In this document: in pieces, positions 19,131 to 27,566 of the stretch
Numbering within the stretch: the first letter of the stretch is position 1
Layout of the letters: each line of letters begins with the position of its first letter
NCBI RefSeq assembly: GCF_023715405.1
Contig: NZ_JAMBOC010000001.1
Span: 2,232,001-2,296,000 of the forward strand
Source of the DNA: Solibacillus isronensis
Lineage (GTDB): Bacteria > Bacillota > Bacilli > Bacillales_A > Planococcaceae
Direction: 5' to 3'
DNA: 64,000 nucleotides
Notes under the pieces: model-generated
Told to the model about the DNA's origin: nothing
Seen by the model: only the letters and a program-made list of their open reading frames with translations
Database searches by the model: none
Program-made: the position numbers and the translations under genes

Positions 19131-20210
19131 ATGTTTTTTGAGCTGACAATCAACTTTTCGATTCTGTTTTGCTTTACGATTTTAATTTTTTGGCCTTTCA
19201 TTCAATATGAAGATAACCCTTTCATCCATAAATATAAGTCCATCATCGTCGGTGTGACATTCGGATGTGCCGCCTTTATTTTGACTGCATTGGCTACTCC
19301 CTATGCACACGGTATGCTAATAAACAATCGGATTATTTTTGTGCTATTCAGTGGTTTACTTGGGGGACCTGTTTCAATTTTCATTACAGGCTTTATGATT
19401 GTAATTAGTCGGTATGTTTTATTGTACACATCAATATTGTCTTTCATTATCATGCTGAATACTTTAGTAGTGAGCGTCGTTGCATGCTATTTTACAATAA
19501 AACGTCCCATTACGTTTCAAAATTTACCGATCTATTTTTTCATCATAACAATCGAACACATTATCATCCTACTTATTTATGACCGATTCGAAGTAAATAA
19601 TCTGTTCTATTTAATACTTTACTTTGTTGTTTCGACCTTCACTTTTTATGCAGTCCGAAAAATATTAATGCAGCTTGACGATAAAAATAAACAAATTAAA
19701 CAAATCTATGCGCTAAAGAAAACGGATTTGCTTACACAACTGCCTAATAATATTGCGATTGAACAGAAGTTATTGTCTTATGTGAATGCAAAAATACCTT
19801 TTGAACTGCTTCATATCGATATTCGCCAGTTTCGCGAATTGAATTATATGTATCACTATAAAGCAGGCGATGAAATACTTGTACAAATCTCTCAACTAAT
19901 AAAAGACCAGCTTCCGGAAAAGGCACTTATCGGACGAATTGATAGTGATGAGTTTTATGTAGTGCTGCCACAAATGACACCTGCAGAAGCGATTACTTTA
20001 GCCTATTCAATTAATAAAACTGTACAGCAGCTTACTTTTGAAAATTATCCATCCTGTCAACTGACTCTTGCGATTGGAATCTGCTCATTTCCGCAAAACG
20101 GACAAACTGTTAAAGAGCTTTACCGATTTTCAAATAAAGCCTTATTGAAAGCAAAACATCAGGCAAATGTTCCAATCTGCCATTATAATCAAATTAAACA
20201 GCGAAATTAA
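19131..20210 (+). CDS. Membrane GGDEF-like protein with degenerate signature
   Basis: Start ATG at 19131, 8 bp after AAGGTGG, gives 359 aa, the same as its upstream paralogue; GTG at 19119 overlaps the ribosome site. The membrane half matches the neighbour closely (FWPFI, NPFIHK, SGLLGGP). The GGDEF fold is kept (LLTQLPNN, HIDIRQFRELNYMYHYKAGDE, LAIGICSFPQNG), but the signature is DSDEF, losing both glycines. It is probably catalytically dead and may act as a GTP or c-di-GMP sensor, or pair with the active neighbour. The tandem likely arose by duplication. Confidence 0.88.
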   Translation: MFFELTINFSILFCFTILIFWPFIQYEDNPFIHKYKSIIVGVTFGCAAFILTALATPYAHGMLINNRIIFVLFSGLLGGPVSIFITGFMIVISRYVLLYTSILSFIIMLNTLVVSVVACYFTIKRPITFQNLPIYFFIITIEHIIILLIYDRFEVNNLFYLILYFVVSTFTFYAVRKILMQLDDKNKQIKQIYALKKTDLLTQLPNNIAIEQKLLSYVNAKIPFELLHIDIRQFRELNYMYHYKAGDEILVQISQLIKDQLPEKALIGRIDSDEFYVVLPQMTPAEAITLAYSINKTVQQLTFENYPSCQLTLAIGICSFPQNGQTVKELYRFSNKALLKAKHQANVPICHYNQIKQRN

Positions 20211-20255
20211 AAAGGTGTGTTAAAAGTCGAAGTAACTTTTAACGCACCTTTTTCT
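20211..20255 (+). terminator. Terminator after the GGDEF pair
   Basis: AAAGGTGTGTTAAAAGT (20211-20227) pairs with ACTTTTAACGCACCTTT (20234-20251) with one wobble, then a T-run. It directly follows the stop codon. Confidence 0.92.
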
Positions 20256-20433
20256 TATTTACCCATACCTAAGATTTCCACTTTTTAAAATTTATGAATT
20301 CAAACACCACAAGAATCCTTTATATCCGTGATTTCCCGTATATATATCAATTACATATCTTTACTGTTACATTCCACTTTTAACATTAGTAAAGGGTATA
20401 TAATAACAGCATATTTTTTTAGAGGTGTTATTG

Positions 20434-21489
20434 ATGAACAAAAAACGGATAACGTGGGTGGATATTACGAAGGGATTCTTAATGATTCTTGTCGTCATCG
20501 GGCATTATCCAGGAGAGCTTGAATTTCCACTCGCAAAGTATATTTATTGGTTTCATATGCCGGCATTTTTCATATTAAGTGGTTTATTCTTTAAGCCGAT
20601 TTTAGATAAAAAGGAAATAAAGCTGACAATTCACAAGCGTTTCATGCAATTAATCTTCCCTTACCTATTTTTCCTTGTCAGTATTACACTAGTCCGTTAT
20701 GGAATGGAGATCTTTTCAGGCAATTGGGATATAGAATGGTATCTTAATGACTTATGGACACTTGCCATAGGGGGGCGTTTTATTCGCGGAGCATATGGTG
20801 TTTTCTGGTTTGTAACGACATTATTCTTCACATATTTATTATTCATGTGGTTGACAACTTACTTCACTCGGGTGAAACAGTTTATAATTCTAGGACTCTT
20901 TTATGTTATCGCACATTTTGAGAGCATCATCGCTATGAAAGTCATCAGCGGCAAGCCCTCTGAAGCAGCGCAATCGATTCCAATGATTTGGAACATCGAT
21001 GTTGCGATGATGGCAATCGTCTATTTTGCAATCGGATATTATTTCAAAGAATTATGGATGGATATATCAAAACGATGGATGGTTGCGGCCGTATTCCTGA
21101 GTGCGACGATGTTGTTGCTTGATCGGTTCAATATCATCGATTATCGACTGAGTATGAAGTTCTTACGGTATGAGCATTTTATATTGGATTTGGTCATTCC
21201 CATATCATTTACAATCGTATTAGTAGGTTGCTTCCAGTTGCTTGCAGCAAAACTATCGCTCAATTGGCTGCAGAAAATAGAAAATCACTCGCTTACCATT
21301 ATGTATTTGCATATATTTGCAGATATTATTTTAAATGATTATTTGACGTACGGGCTTATTGGTTACACAACGATTGGGATATTCATTCCTATCATTGTTT
21401 CAATTTTAATAAAAAAGTGGTTACCGAACGGGACAATACTGCTTGGTGGGTTTTCAATCCAGAAAAAAAGGACCCCTATATCGACGTAA
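20434..21489 (+). CDS. Acyltransferase-3 family membrane protein
   Basis: A 351-aa integral membrane O-acyltransferase. ATG at 20434 has AGAGG 8 bp upstream; the GTG at 20425 overlaps that site. The opening RITWVDITKGFLMILVVIGH holds the family His; WFHMPAFFILSGLFF is the second conserved motif; about ten hydrophobic segments follow. Family members transfer acetyl or other acyl groups to cell-surface sugars or glycolipids. The acceptor is unknown. TATAAT at 20399-20404 is a likely -10. It faces a secreted SGNH hydrolase across a shared terminator. Confidence 0.88.
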   Translation: MNKKRITWVDITKGFLMILVVIGHYPGELEFPLAKYIYWFHMPAFFILSGLFFKPILDKKEIKLTIHKRFMQLIFPYLFFLVSITLVRYGMEIFSGNWDIEWYLNDLWTLAIGGRFIRGAYGVFWFVTTLFFTYLLFMWLTTYFTRVKQFIILGLFYVIAHFESIIAMKVISGKPSEAAQSIPMIWNIDVAMMAIVYFAIGYYFKELWMDISKRWMVAAVFLSATMLLLDRFNIIDYRLSMKFLRYEHFILDLVIPISFTIVLVGCFQLLAAKLSLNWLQKIENHSLTIMYLHIFADIILNDYLTYGLIGYTTIGIFIPIIVSILIKKWLPNGTILLGGFSIQKKRTPIST

Positions 21490-21526
21490 AAAGCTGGACC
21501 TCATCTCACGAGGTCCAGCTTTTTAT
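21488..21526. terminator. Shared bidirectional terminator
   Basis: AAAAAGCTGGACCTC pairs with GAGGTCCAGCTTTTT through a 7-nt loop; a T-run follows on either strand. It ends both the acyltransferase gene (+) and the SGNH hydrolase gene (-). Confidence 0.93.
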
Positions 21527-21536
21527 ATATTTCATT

Positions 21537-22247
21537 TTATTTTGAGAGAAGCCTATCGACCCAAACTTTATATCCTTTCCCATTTAAATGGAGCCCATCT
21601 CCTGTATATTGCTTATCCAGTTGCCCGTTTTTATCAGTAAAACTTGAGTGCAGATCGATATACTCAATTCCTTTATCTTCCGCGATCTGTTGCAAAATAA
21701 TATTAAACCGCTTCACCTGATCATTTGTCACTTCATTTCCGAACAACCCATTATTCACAGGCAGGATTGATTGTATCGCGAGTTTTGTATCTTTTCCTTC
21801 AAACGAATTCACGATTTTCTCGACATTACGTTTATATACTTCGTCTTCTGTTTTGTAACGGAGATCATTGACACCGATCATTAAATAAGCCTCTTTTGGG
21901 TTGCGGTCCACTACTTCCTGAATACGGTTTAATACCCCTCCTGTCCAATCATTCCGAATTCCTCGATTCAGCACAACTTCATCGGGAAAGTATTCCTGGA
22001 ATTCTCCATAATCGGAAATACTGTCACCTATGAACACTTTATCAATATTACTACTTGATGACTGTTCAAAGACACTTTTTTTCGTAAAGTAATAGGCGGA
22101 ATCCGTTTTGGGAGAAGGCGTTGACTGCATTTTTGCTTTAATAAATTCTAATCCGCCGATATTTTTCACCACATAACTTCCTGTTCCTAATAACAGTACA
22201 TTGAAGATCAATGAAATAATTAATATAAAATAACCCTTTTCCAACAT
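21537..22247 (-). CDS. SGNH/GDSL hydrolase, membrane-anchored
   Basis: A 236-aa esterase-like protein. Start ATG at 22247 with AGGAG 5 bp upstream; the longer ORF to 22307 has no ribosome site. An N-terminal hydrophobic anchor (FILIISLIFNVLLLGTG) precedes an extracellular SGNH domain: block I FIGDSISDYG, GVNDL in block III, and DGLHLNGKGY (Asp-x-x-His). Likely acts on an acyl ester outside the cell. Facing an acyltransferase-3 gene, it recalls the two halves of OatA-type O-acetyltransferases, but here they are separate and convergent. Confidence 0.87.
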   Translation of the reverse strand: MLEKGYFILIISLIFNVLLLGTGSYVVKNIGGLEFIKAKMQSTPSPKTDSAYYFTKKSVFEQSSSSNIDKVFIGDSISDYGEFQEYFPDEVVLNRGIRNDWTGGVLNRIQEVVDRNPKEAYLMIGVNDLRYKTEDEVYKRNVEKIVNSFEGKDTKLAIQSILPVNNGLFGNEVTNDQVKRFNIILQQIAEDKGIEYIDLHSSFTDKNGQLDKQYTGDGLHLNGKGYKVWVDRLLSK

Positions 22248-22565
22248 AAACACTCCTATTTCTAACTTGGCTCTGAGTAGCCGAACAAAATGCAAAGTTC
22301 TCCACATAATGTTACAGCGCCTTATTACCCTTCCTTCTGAAGCTCGCTCTGGCAGTTGCCCCCCGTAAATAATGCAACGCCCTATGTATTATTTTCAGTT
22401 TTATTAAAAATATATATGCACCCTTATTAGCGGGATACTTTGAAATACCCGAATCAACGGAAGCACTTATCATGCGGCATCATACTATTCTTTACCCTGT
22501 AAATATCGAACTGTAACATGGTACATTTTTTCAAACTTACAGTATTTGTCTAAATGAAACCTCTA
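22248..22565. other. Gene-free spacer
   Basis: No ORF with a ribosome site, structured RNA signature or repeat was recognised on either strand. It probably holds the promoter of the SGNH hydrolase gene. Confidence 0.5.
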
Positions 22566-22566
22566 C

Positions 22567-22592
22567 AAAAAAAAGATACTCCGTCGAGTACC
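22567..22592 (-). terminator. Terminator after the 17-codon ORF
   Basis: GGTACTC/GAGTATC stem with a 4-nt GACG loop (22575-22592), followed on the minus strand by eight Ts. Confidence 0.88.
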
Positions 22593-22611
22593 TTTAAATT
22601 AACATTAGCGG

Positions 22612-22665
22612 TTAAGCTTGAGTATTAACTTCTTTCAATGCTTCAAGCCATACTTTATCAACCAT
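22612..22665 (-). CDS. Very small ORF, 17 aa
   Basis: ATG at 22665 is preceded by a near-perfect GGGAGGTGAT site 4 nt away and reads MVDKVWLEALKEVNTQA, then stop. A clean intrinsic terminator begins 20 bp later. The peptide is amphipathic and helix-like, with no signal sequence or cysteine. Too short for family assignment. It lies 92 bp after the 65-aa gene and may share its transcript. A leader peptide or small functional peptide are both possible. Confidence 0.5.
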   Translation of the reverse strand: MVDKVWLEALKEVNTQA

Positions 22666-22757
22666 AATATCACCTCCCATCTACCTACAATTGTAAGCAT
22701 ATATAAAATGAGACATAATACGATTTTGATAATAAAAAGCCACAACCGATTGGAATA

Positions 22758-22955
22758 TCACTTTACTTCTTCTATAGAAACAATGTGGTTTGTAAATATT
22801 AATTCTGACTGCTCTTCTTTTCCATCATTTAACACGAATCTTATAAAACCATAATGAAAGTAACCGTCATCTTGTAAATACATTTCTTCAAATTCCTTAA
22901 GACTGGCTTTCATCTCTATCTTTTCACCATTACTTAAACGTAAAATTAAACTCAT
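22758..22955 (-). CDS. Small hypothetical protein (65 aa)
   Basis: ATG at 22955 has GGGAGGT 6 bp upstream; an extension to 22976 reads through the ribosome site and is not used. The acidic 65-aa product is rich in beta-type segments (LILRLSNGEKIEM, FIRFVLNDGKE, ELIFTNHIVSIEEV), with no signal peptide or membrane segment. Not recognised. The strand pattern could form a small barrel. A 17-codon ORF with a strong ribosome site and terminator follows on the same strand. Confidence 0.7.
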   Translation of the reverse strand: MSLILRLSNGEKIEMKASLKEFEEMYLQDDGYFHYGFIRFVLNDGKEEQSELIFTNHIVSIEEVK

Positions 22956-23020
22956 AACTATACCTCCCGTCCACACTAATCATAATGTGTATGGAAATAA
23001 TTGTCACTACTATATTTCTA

Positions 23021-23052
23021 ATAATAAAAAGCCGCCAGCAATCGCCAACGAC
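23021..23052 (-). terminator. speB terminator
   Basis: On the minus strand GTCGTTGGC pairs with GCTGGCGGC (nine pairs, several G-U) around a 4-nt loop, followed by TTTTTATTAT; it lies 46 bp after the speB stop. Confidence 0.7.
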
Positions 23053-23097
23053 TTTGATATGATATTTATTTGTGTAAATTATGAACCTAACCCCCTG

Positions 23098-23970
23098 CTA
23101 TTTCACCCAGCCTAAAATCATTTCGCGAATTAATTTTGCAGCAGTATTCACTGTAATTTCTGAGTGATCATAAATTGGTGCCACTTCAACTAGGTCAAAG
23201 CCAACAACATTTACTTCAGAGCGTGCGATTTCATGAATTGATGCCAATAGTTCCTTAGGTGTAATACCACCAGCATCAACAGTGCCTGTCCCAGGTGCAT
23301 GTGCAGGGTCCAGTACGTCAATGTCGATCGTTACATAAACATTGCGTCCTTTTAATGTAGGCAGCACTTGCTTTAACGGCTCGAATACTTCAAATAATGA
23401 AATGTGCATGCCGTTTTCTTTTGCCCATTGCAGCTCTTCTTTTAAGCCAGAACGAATTCCGAATGAATAAACATTTTCAGGTCCGATTGTATCCGCGATT
23501 TTACGAATCGGTGTTGCGTGAGAGTATTGCTCCCCTTCATAATCTGTACGTAAATCTGTATGTGCATCAAAATGAATGATCGCTAAATCTGCATACTTTT
23601 CATAGACAGCTTCCATAACCGGCAGTGATACTAAATGCTCCCCGCCCATCCCTACTGGAATTTTATCATCTGCCAGTACTTGGCGGACAAACGTCTTAAT
23701 TTCTGCTAATGATTTTTCCGGATTACCGAAAGGCAATGGAATATCTCCCGCATCAAAAAAAGGTACATCTGCCAGCTCACGGTCCAAATAAAAGCTATAT
23801 TCCTCTAAACCAACCGATACTTCACGAATTCGGGCCGGACCAAAACGTTGGCCGGGACGGTAACTTACTGTCCAGTCCATTGGCATGCCGTATAAAACAG
23901 CTTTACTTTCTTCATAGTTTTGGTGGCTTTTAATAAACATATTCCCTGCATAAGTTTCATCAAATCTCAT
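23098..23970 (-). CDS. speB: Agmatinase
   Basis: A 290-aa manganese ureohydrolase, agmatine to putrescine plus urea. Metal-binding motifs are complete: GGEHLVSL, IIHFDAHTDLR, and DIDVLDPAHAPGTGT. C-terminal VVGFDLVEVAPIYDHSEIT is typical of SpeB. In B. subtilis it follows speE, with pbpG, ywhD and ywhB nearby; here pbp, ywhD and ywhB are retained but speE is not adjacent. Arginase and formimidoylglutamase are relatives, but the order and motifs favour agmatinase. Confidence 0.94.
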   Translation of the reverse strand: MRFDETYAGNMFIKSHQNYEESKAVLYGMPMDWTVSYRPGQRFGPARIREVSVGLEEYSFYLDRELADVPFFDAGDIPLPFGNPEKSLAEIKTFVRQVLADDKIPVGMGGEHLVSLPVMEAVYEKYADLAIIHFDAHTDLRTDYEGEQYSHATPIRKIADTIGPENVYSFGIRSGLKEELQWAKENGMHISLFEVFEPLKQVLPTLKGRNVYVTIDIDVLDPAHAPGTGTVDAGGITPKELLASIHEIARSEVNVVGFDLVEVAPIYDHSEITVNTAAKLIREMILGWVK

Positions 23971-24287
23971 TTACATTCACCCATACCTTTCTCTATTTTA
24001 AATTGTGTATTTTAAATCGATTTCTTAATTTAGAATGCATAGCGATAGAAGAAGTTGCTCATACTAAATCTAACATATGAAACTTTTGTTTCGCTATTTT
24101 CGTATAATTAAGTGCAACTGACATAATTCGACATTATGGATTACTTTTGTAATAGCTGCAATCACGTAATATACGCTACGAAAAAGTATAGTTGTTTTCA
24201 TTAAAAGTGCAATAGAATTTTCATTACTTTTTGTAATTCGTTAAATTTATTTTGCTCTCAATTAAATAAGAAATGAGGTGGAAAAAC
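23971..24287. other. Divergent promoter region speB / PBP
   Basis: AT-rich spacer with no ORF bearing a ribosome site; presumably holds promoters for speB (-) and the PBP gene (+). No operator or riboswitch seen. Confidence 0.5.
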
Positions 24288-26345
24288 TTGAAAAGACAGC
24301 AATTTAAAAAACGAAAAAAGCGAAAAAATTTCGCAAAAAAAATCGGACTCTTTATGATTGCCCTTTTATGTTTTTTCGCTGTTATGTTCCTTTCATTACG
24401 TATATATGCACAAGTTGCCGGAGCACCGCCACTTACCGTTCCGAAAGCTTCAATTTTTTTAGATAGCAATCATAATCAGATAGGTGACTATTTTACAAAG
24501 GAGCGTCGTTACTGGACAGACCTTGATGAAATTTCGCCTTACCTAATTGATGCTACTGTTGCGGTAGAAGATAAAGATTTCTTCGAGCACAGCGGTTTTG
24601 ACTTTTCCCGGATTGCAGGTGCCGTTTTGGCGGATATTAAAGCCGGCAGTAAAGTGCAAGGTGCCAGTACGCTGACACAGCAATATGCACGAAATCTATA
24701 TTTAACCCATGAAAAAACTTGGAACCGGAAATTAAACGAAGCCCTTTTTGCATATCGATTGGAGTTATTTTACTCAAAAGAAGAAATTTTAGAAGGCTAT
24801 TTAAATACGGTTTATTACGGACACGGAATGTACGGGGCCGAAGCAGCAAGCCGTTACTTCTACGGCAAATCCGCAAAGGATCTGACATTGGCCGAAGCTT
24901 CAATGCTTGCAGGCGTGCCAAAAGGACCGACGTATTATTCGCCGCTTAATAACTTGGAAAAGGCGACAAATCGTCAGCAAGTAATTTTGCGGTTAATGAA
25001 TGATCAGGGGAAAATTACAGACGATGAAAAAACCCGTGCCACTTCTGAGCAGGTTGCCCTAAAAAGCGATGAGTGGATTGCGACAAAATCAATTGCTCCT
25101 TACTTCCTGGATGTTGTATGGGAAGAAGCAAGCGATATTTTAGAAGAAAAAAACCTGAGTATTAGTGAAGGTGGCTGGACGATTCAAACTACACTCAACC
25201 AGGCACATCAACGCGCGGCGGAAAATGCGATCAAAACGAATATGCCAAACAGTGAATTGCAAGTTGGCTTTGTAAGTATGGAAGCTGATACAGGTTTTGT
25301 TACAGCACTTGTCGGCGGTCGTGATTACAGTGTAAGTTCGTTTAACCGTGTTGCGTTAGGTAACCGTCAGCCGGGTTCTGCCATCAAGCCGATACTGTAT
25401 GCGGCAGCACTGGAAAAGGATTTCAATCCGATGTCCTTCCTGGATGTAAGTGAAACAACTTTTACGTATGATAGTGGACGAGCAACTTATACACCGCAAA
25501 ACGTTAATAAAAAATATGCTGATCACGAACTTTCCATGGCGCAGGCATTGGCGATTTCCGATAATATTTATGCTGTTAAAGCACTGGAAAACATCGGCTA
25601 CCGATCTTTCCGCGATGTTCAGAAACGTTTCGGGCTAAACTATTCCGAAAAAGATGTACCATCCATTGCACTCGGAACAGCAGAAAACTCGTTGTATGAT
25701 TTAACAAATGCCTATAACATCATTGCTGCGGGCGGAGAGAAACGACAACCGACTACTGTATTGTCCATTACCGATGCAAAAGGAAAAGTCGTTTACAAAT
25801 ATAAGAAACCTGAAGAAGAACAAGTCATTTCCGAACAGGATGCTTTCATTTTAACGCAAATGATGACAGGTATGTTCGATCCTGTATTCAGTGATTACTC
25901 TCCGGCAACCGGGTTATCATTGCGTTCACGTATGAGTCACACATATGCAGCCAAATCAGGAACGACAAACAGTGACCAATGGATGATCGGTTTTACACCG
26001 AGTTTAACTGCAGGTGTATGGAATGGCTATGACCAAGGTAAAACTTTATCTGTTCAGGCAGATATGGCCGCATCTAAGCAAGTGTGGATTGATTTTATGG
26101 AAACAGCACTTGATGGAAAGGCGAACGAAACATTTACAATGCCAAGCGGTGTAGAGCCTGTGACTGTCGATATTCGTACAGGTAAACTGGCGCATGAGTC
26201 ATGCTCAAGCCAGCGCATTATTTACATGAAAACAGAAGATATACCAAAAGAATCTTGTGCATCATTTGATCTCTTCAATCAGGATTCTTGGGGAAATTTC
26301 TTTGAATCATTGCCTTTTGAAGCATTGCGCAACTTTTGGGAATAA
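24288..26345 (+). CDS. pbpG: Class A penicillin-binding protein (PBP2d/PbpG-like)
   Basis: Bifunctional peptidoglycan glycosyltransferase/transpeptidase. TTG at 24288 is preferred (GAGGTGG 6 bp upstream), giving 685 aa; ATG at 24273 precedes that site. A basic cytoplasmic tail and one membrane segment (about residues 22-43) precede the GT51 domain (VAVEDKDFFEHSGFD, GASTLTQQYARN, YLNTVYYGHGMYGAEAASRYFYG). The transpeptidase has the serine motif in RQPGSAIKP, SDN (AISDNIYAV) and KSGTT. The neighbourhood (speB, ywhD, ywhB) matches B. subtilis pbpG, a sporulation-associated PBP. Confidence 0.93.
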   Translation: MKRQQFKKRKKRKNFAKKIGLFMIALLCFFAVMFLSLRIYAQVAGAPPLTVPKASIFLDSNHNQIGDYFTKERRYWTDLDEISPYLIDATVAVEDKDFFEHSGFDFSRIAGAVLADIKAGSKVQGASTLTQQYARNLYLTHEKTWNRKLNEALFAYRLELFYSKEEILEGYLNTVYYGHGMYGAEAASRYFYGKSAKDLTLAEASMLAGVPKGPTYYSPLNNLEKATNRQQVILRLMNDQGKITDDEKTRATSEQVALKSDEWIATKSIAPYFLDVVWEEASDILEEKNLSISEGGWTIQTTLNQAHQRAAENAIKTNMPNSELQVGFVSMEADTGFVTALVGGRDYSVSSFNRVALGNRQPGSAIKPILYAAALEKDFNPMSFLDVSETTFTYDSGRATYTPQNVNKKYADHELSMAQALAISDNIYAVKALENIGYRSFRDVQKRFGLNYSEKDVPSIALGTAENSLYDLTNAYNIIAAGGEKRQPTTVLSITDAKGKVVYKYKKPEEEQVISEQDAFILTQMMTGMFDPVFSDYSPATGLSLRSRMSHTYAAKSGTTNSDQWMIGFTPSLTAGVWNGYDQGKTLSVQADMAASKQVWIDFMETALDGKANETFTMPSGVEPVTVDIRTGKLAHESCSSQRIIYMKTEDIPKESCASFDLFNQDSWGNFFESLPFEALRNFWE

Positions 26346-26355
26346 ATTTAATTAA

Positions 26356-26407
26356 AAAAGCTCTTTCGTATCCGGTTCTAGTCCGTGACACGAAAGAGCT
26401 TTTCTAT
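26356..26407. terminator. Terminator after the PBP gene
   Basis: AAAAGCTCTTTCGT (26356-26369) pairs perfectly with ACGAAAGAGCTTTT (26390-26403). It follows the PBP stop by 11 bp. The 26404-26654 spacer holds no gene I recognise. Confidence 0.88.
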
Positions 26408-26654
26408 TTGTGGTGAATGAAAGGTTGAGAACCATGGGGCATTCGGCTTGGGAAGGTTCAAATGCCGCATACTGCTCAACCTGTTTCATTTCCCACATGT
26501 CCTAGCCTACTATTTCGCAAGCTTTAAATTCAGTTTACTTTCTTTTAGAACCAGTTTCAACCATGGATTTTTGTAGTTTTTGAAATGTCACATATTGTTC
26601 ACTGAATTGCGTAATATTTCTAATAAAATATAGATTCCGTTAAATATTGCAGTA

Positions 26655-27167
26655 TTATGCCAAGTCCTGTTTTAATTTTTCTTCACTGTTGTTCCACATT
26701 TCTTCATTGTGGCTTTTCAGGAAGTCAGCCAGTATTTTCTTTGATGGCGCATCCATATGGTCCACAATTATGTGGCGCTTCATCGATTTATCCATTCTGT
26801 TTACATGTTCTGCCAAGATTTTGTAGCCACGACGTTTTTCACGGTTTACGACCATTTCACAAGCCGTTACCCCCGCAAAATAAGCACCTGACTCTTTATG
26901 GTCAATTGTAACCCATACGAGCCAGTAATCTTTTCCGCCTGCTGAGTCTTCACGGTTCATCGTAAACTTAATGCCGCGCTCTACTTCACTTTTCGCATGC
27001 ATTGCTCCGATATCAACAATTGCTGTTCCTTCCGTGACATCGACAATGACCGGTGAAACGTTTTCCAAAGAAAGTGAACCAATACCGAATCCTTTATGCC
27101 CATCGGTAGGATCATTTTTTATTATTGTAAAACCCATTTTCGGTTTCGATTTTTCTTCATTTGCCAT
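26655..27167 (-). CDS. ywhD: YwhD family protein
   Basis: A 170-aa conserved Bacillales protein of unknown function. ATG at 27167 has GGAGGG 7 bp upstream. Family features include GFTIIKNDPTDGHKGFGIGSLSLENVSPV, and a C-terminal region MKRHIIVDHMDAPSKKILADFL. Cytoplasmic. It stands divergently from ywhB, next to the PBP gene, as in B. subtilis. Confidence 0.9.
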   Translation of the reverse strand: MANEEKSKPKMGFTIIKNDPTDGHKGFGIGSLSLENVSPVIVDVTEGTAIVDIGAMHAKSEVERGIKFTMNREDSAGGKDYWLVWVTIDHKESGAYFAGVTACEMVVNREKRRGYKILAEHVNRMDKSMKRHIIVDHMDAPSKKILADFLKSHNEEMWNNSEEKLKQDLA

Positions 27168-27232
27168 TGTAAATCCCTCCAAATACGCTAATATAAATAC
27201 TATACACTATATTTTAACTAGGAGGCGACAAT

Positions 27233-27418
27233 ATGCCAATCGTTACAATTAAAATGGTTGAGGGCCGCACAGATGAACAAAAACGCGCGCTCGTTGAAGA
27301 AGTTACACAAGCTGTTTCTAAAACAGTTGACGCACCAGTAGAAAATGTATCAATTATTATTGAAGAAATGTCTAAAAACCACTTCGCAAAAGGTGGCGTA
27401 CGCTATAGCGATCAATAA
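27233..27418 (+). CDS. ywhB: 4-oxalocrotonate tautomerase family enzyme
   Basis: A 61-aa tautomerase. After loss of Met, the N-terminal proline (MPIVTIKMVEGRT) is the catalytic base; two helices and VENVSIIIEEMSKNHFAKGG complete the small beta-alpha-beta fold. B. subtilis YwhB has low 2-hydroxymuconate tautomerase activity, with an unknown natural substrate. AGGAGG 7 bp upstream of ATG. Confidence 0.93.
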   Translation: MPIVTIKMVEGRTDEQKRALVEEVTQAVSKTVDAPVENVSIIIEEMSKNHFAKGGVRYSDQ

Positions 27419-27457
27419 TGGTTGAGTAGCGTGAATTTCAGTTAATTAATAAATATG

Positions 27458-27497
27458 AAACACCTCAATCTTCCCTATGGAAAATGAGGTGTTTTTA
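27458..27497 (+). terminator. ywhB terminator
   Basis: AAACACCTCA (27458-27467) pairs with TGAGGTGTTT (27485-27494), followed by Ts. Confidence 0.85.
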
Positions 27498-27566
27498 ATT
27501 TTGCGGGTATTGATTTCTGTAACTTAGCGGGCTTTTTCCGGCTATGTGCCGGCCATCCTGCTTACA

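Noticed and set aside
22248..22565. Remnant of a mobile element
   Set aside because: Slightly GC-richer patches but no inverted termini, transposase fragment or repeat partner in the window.
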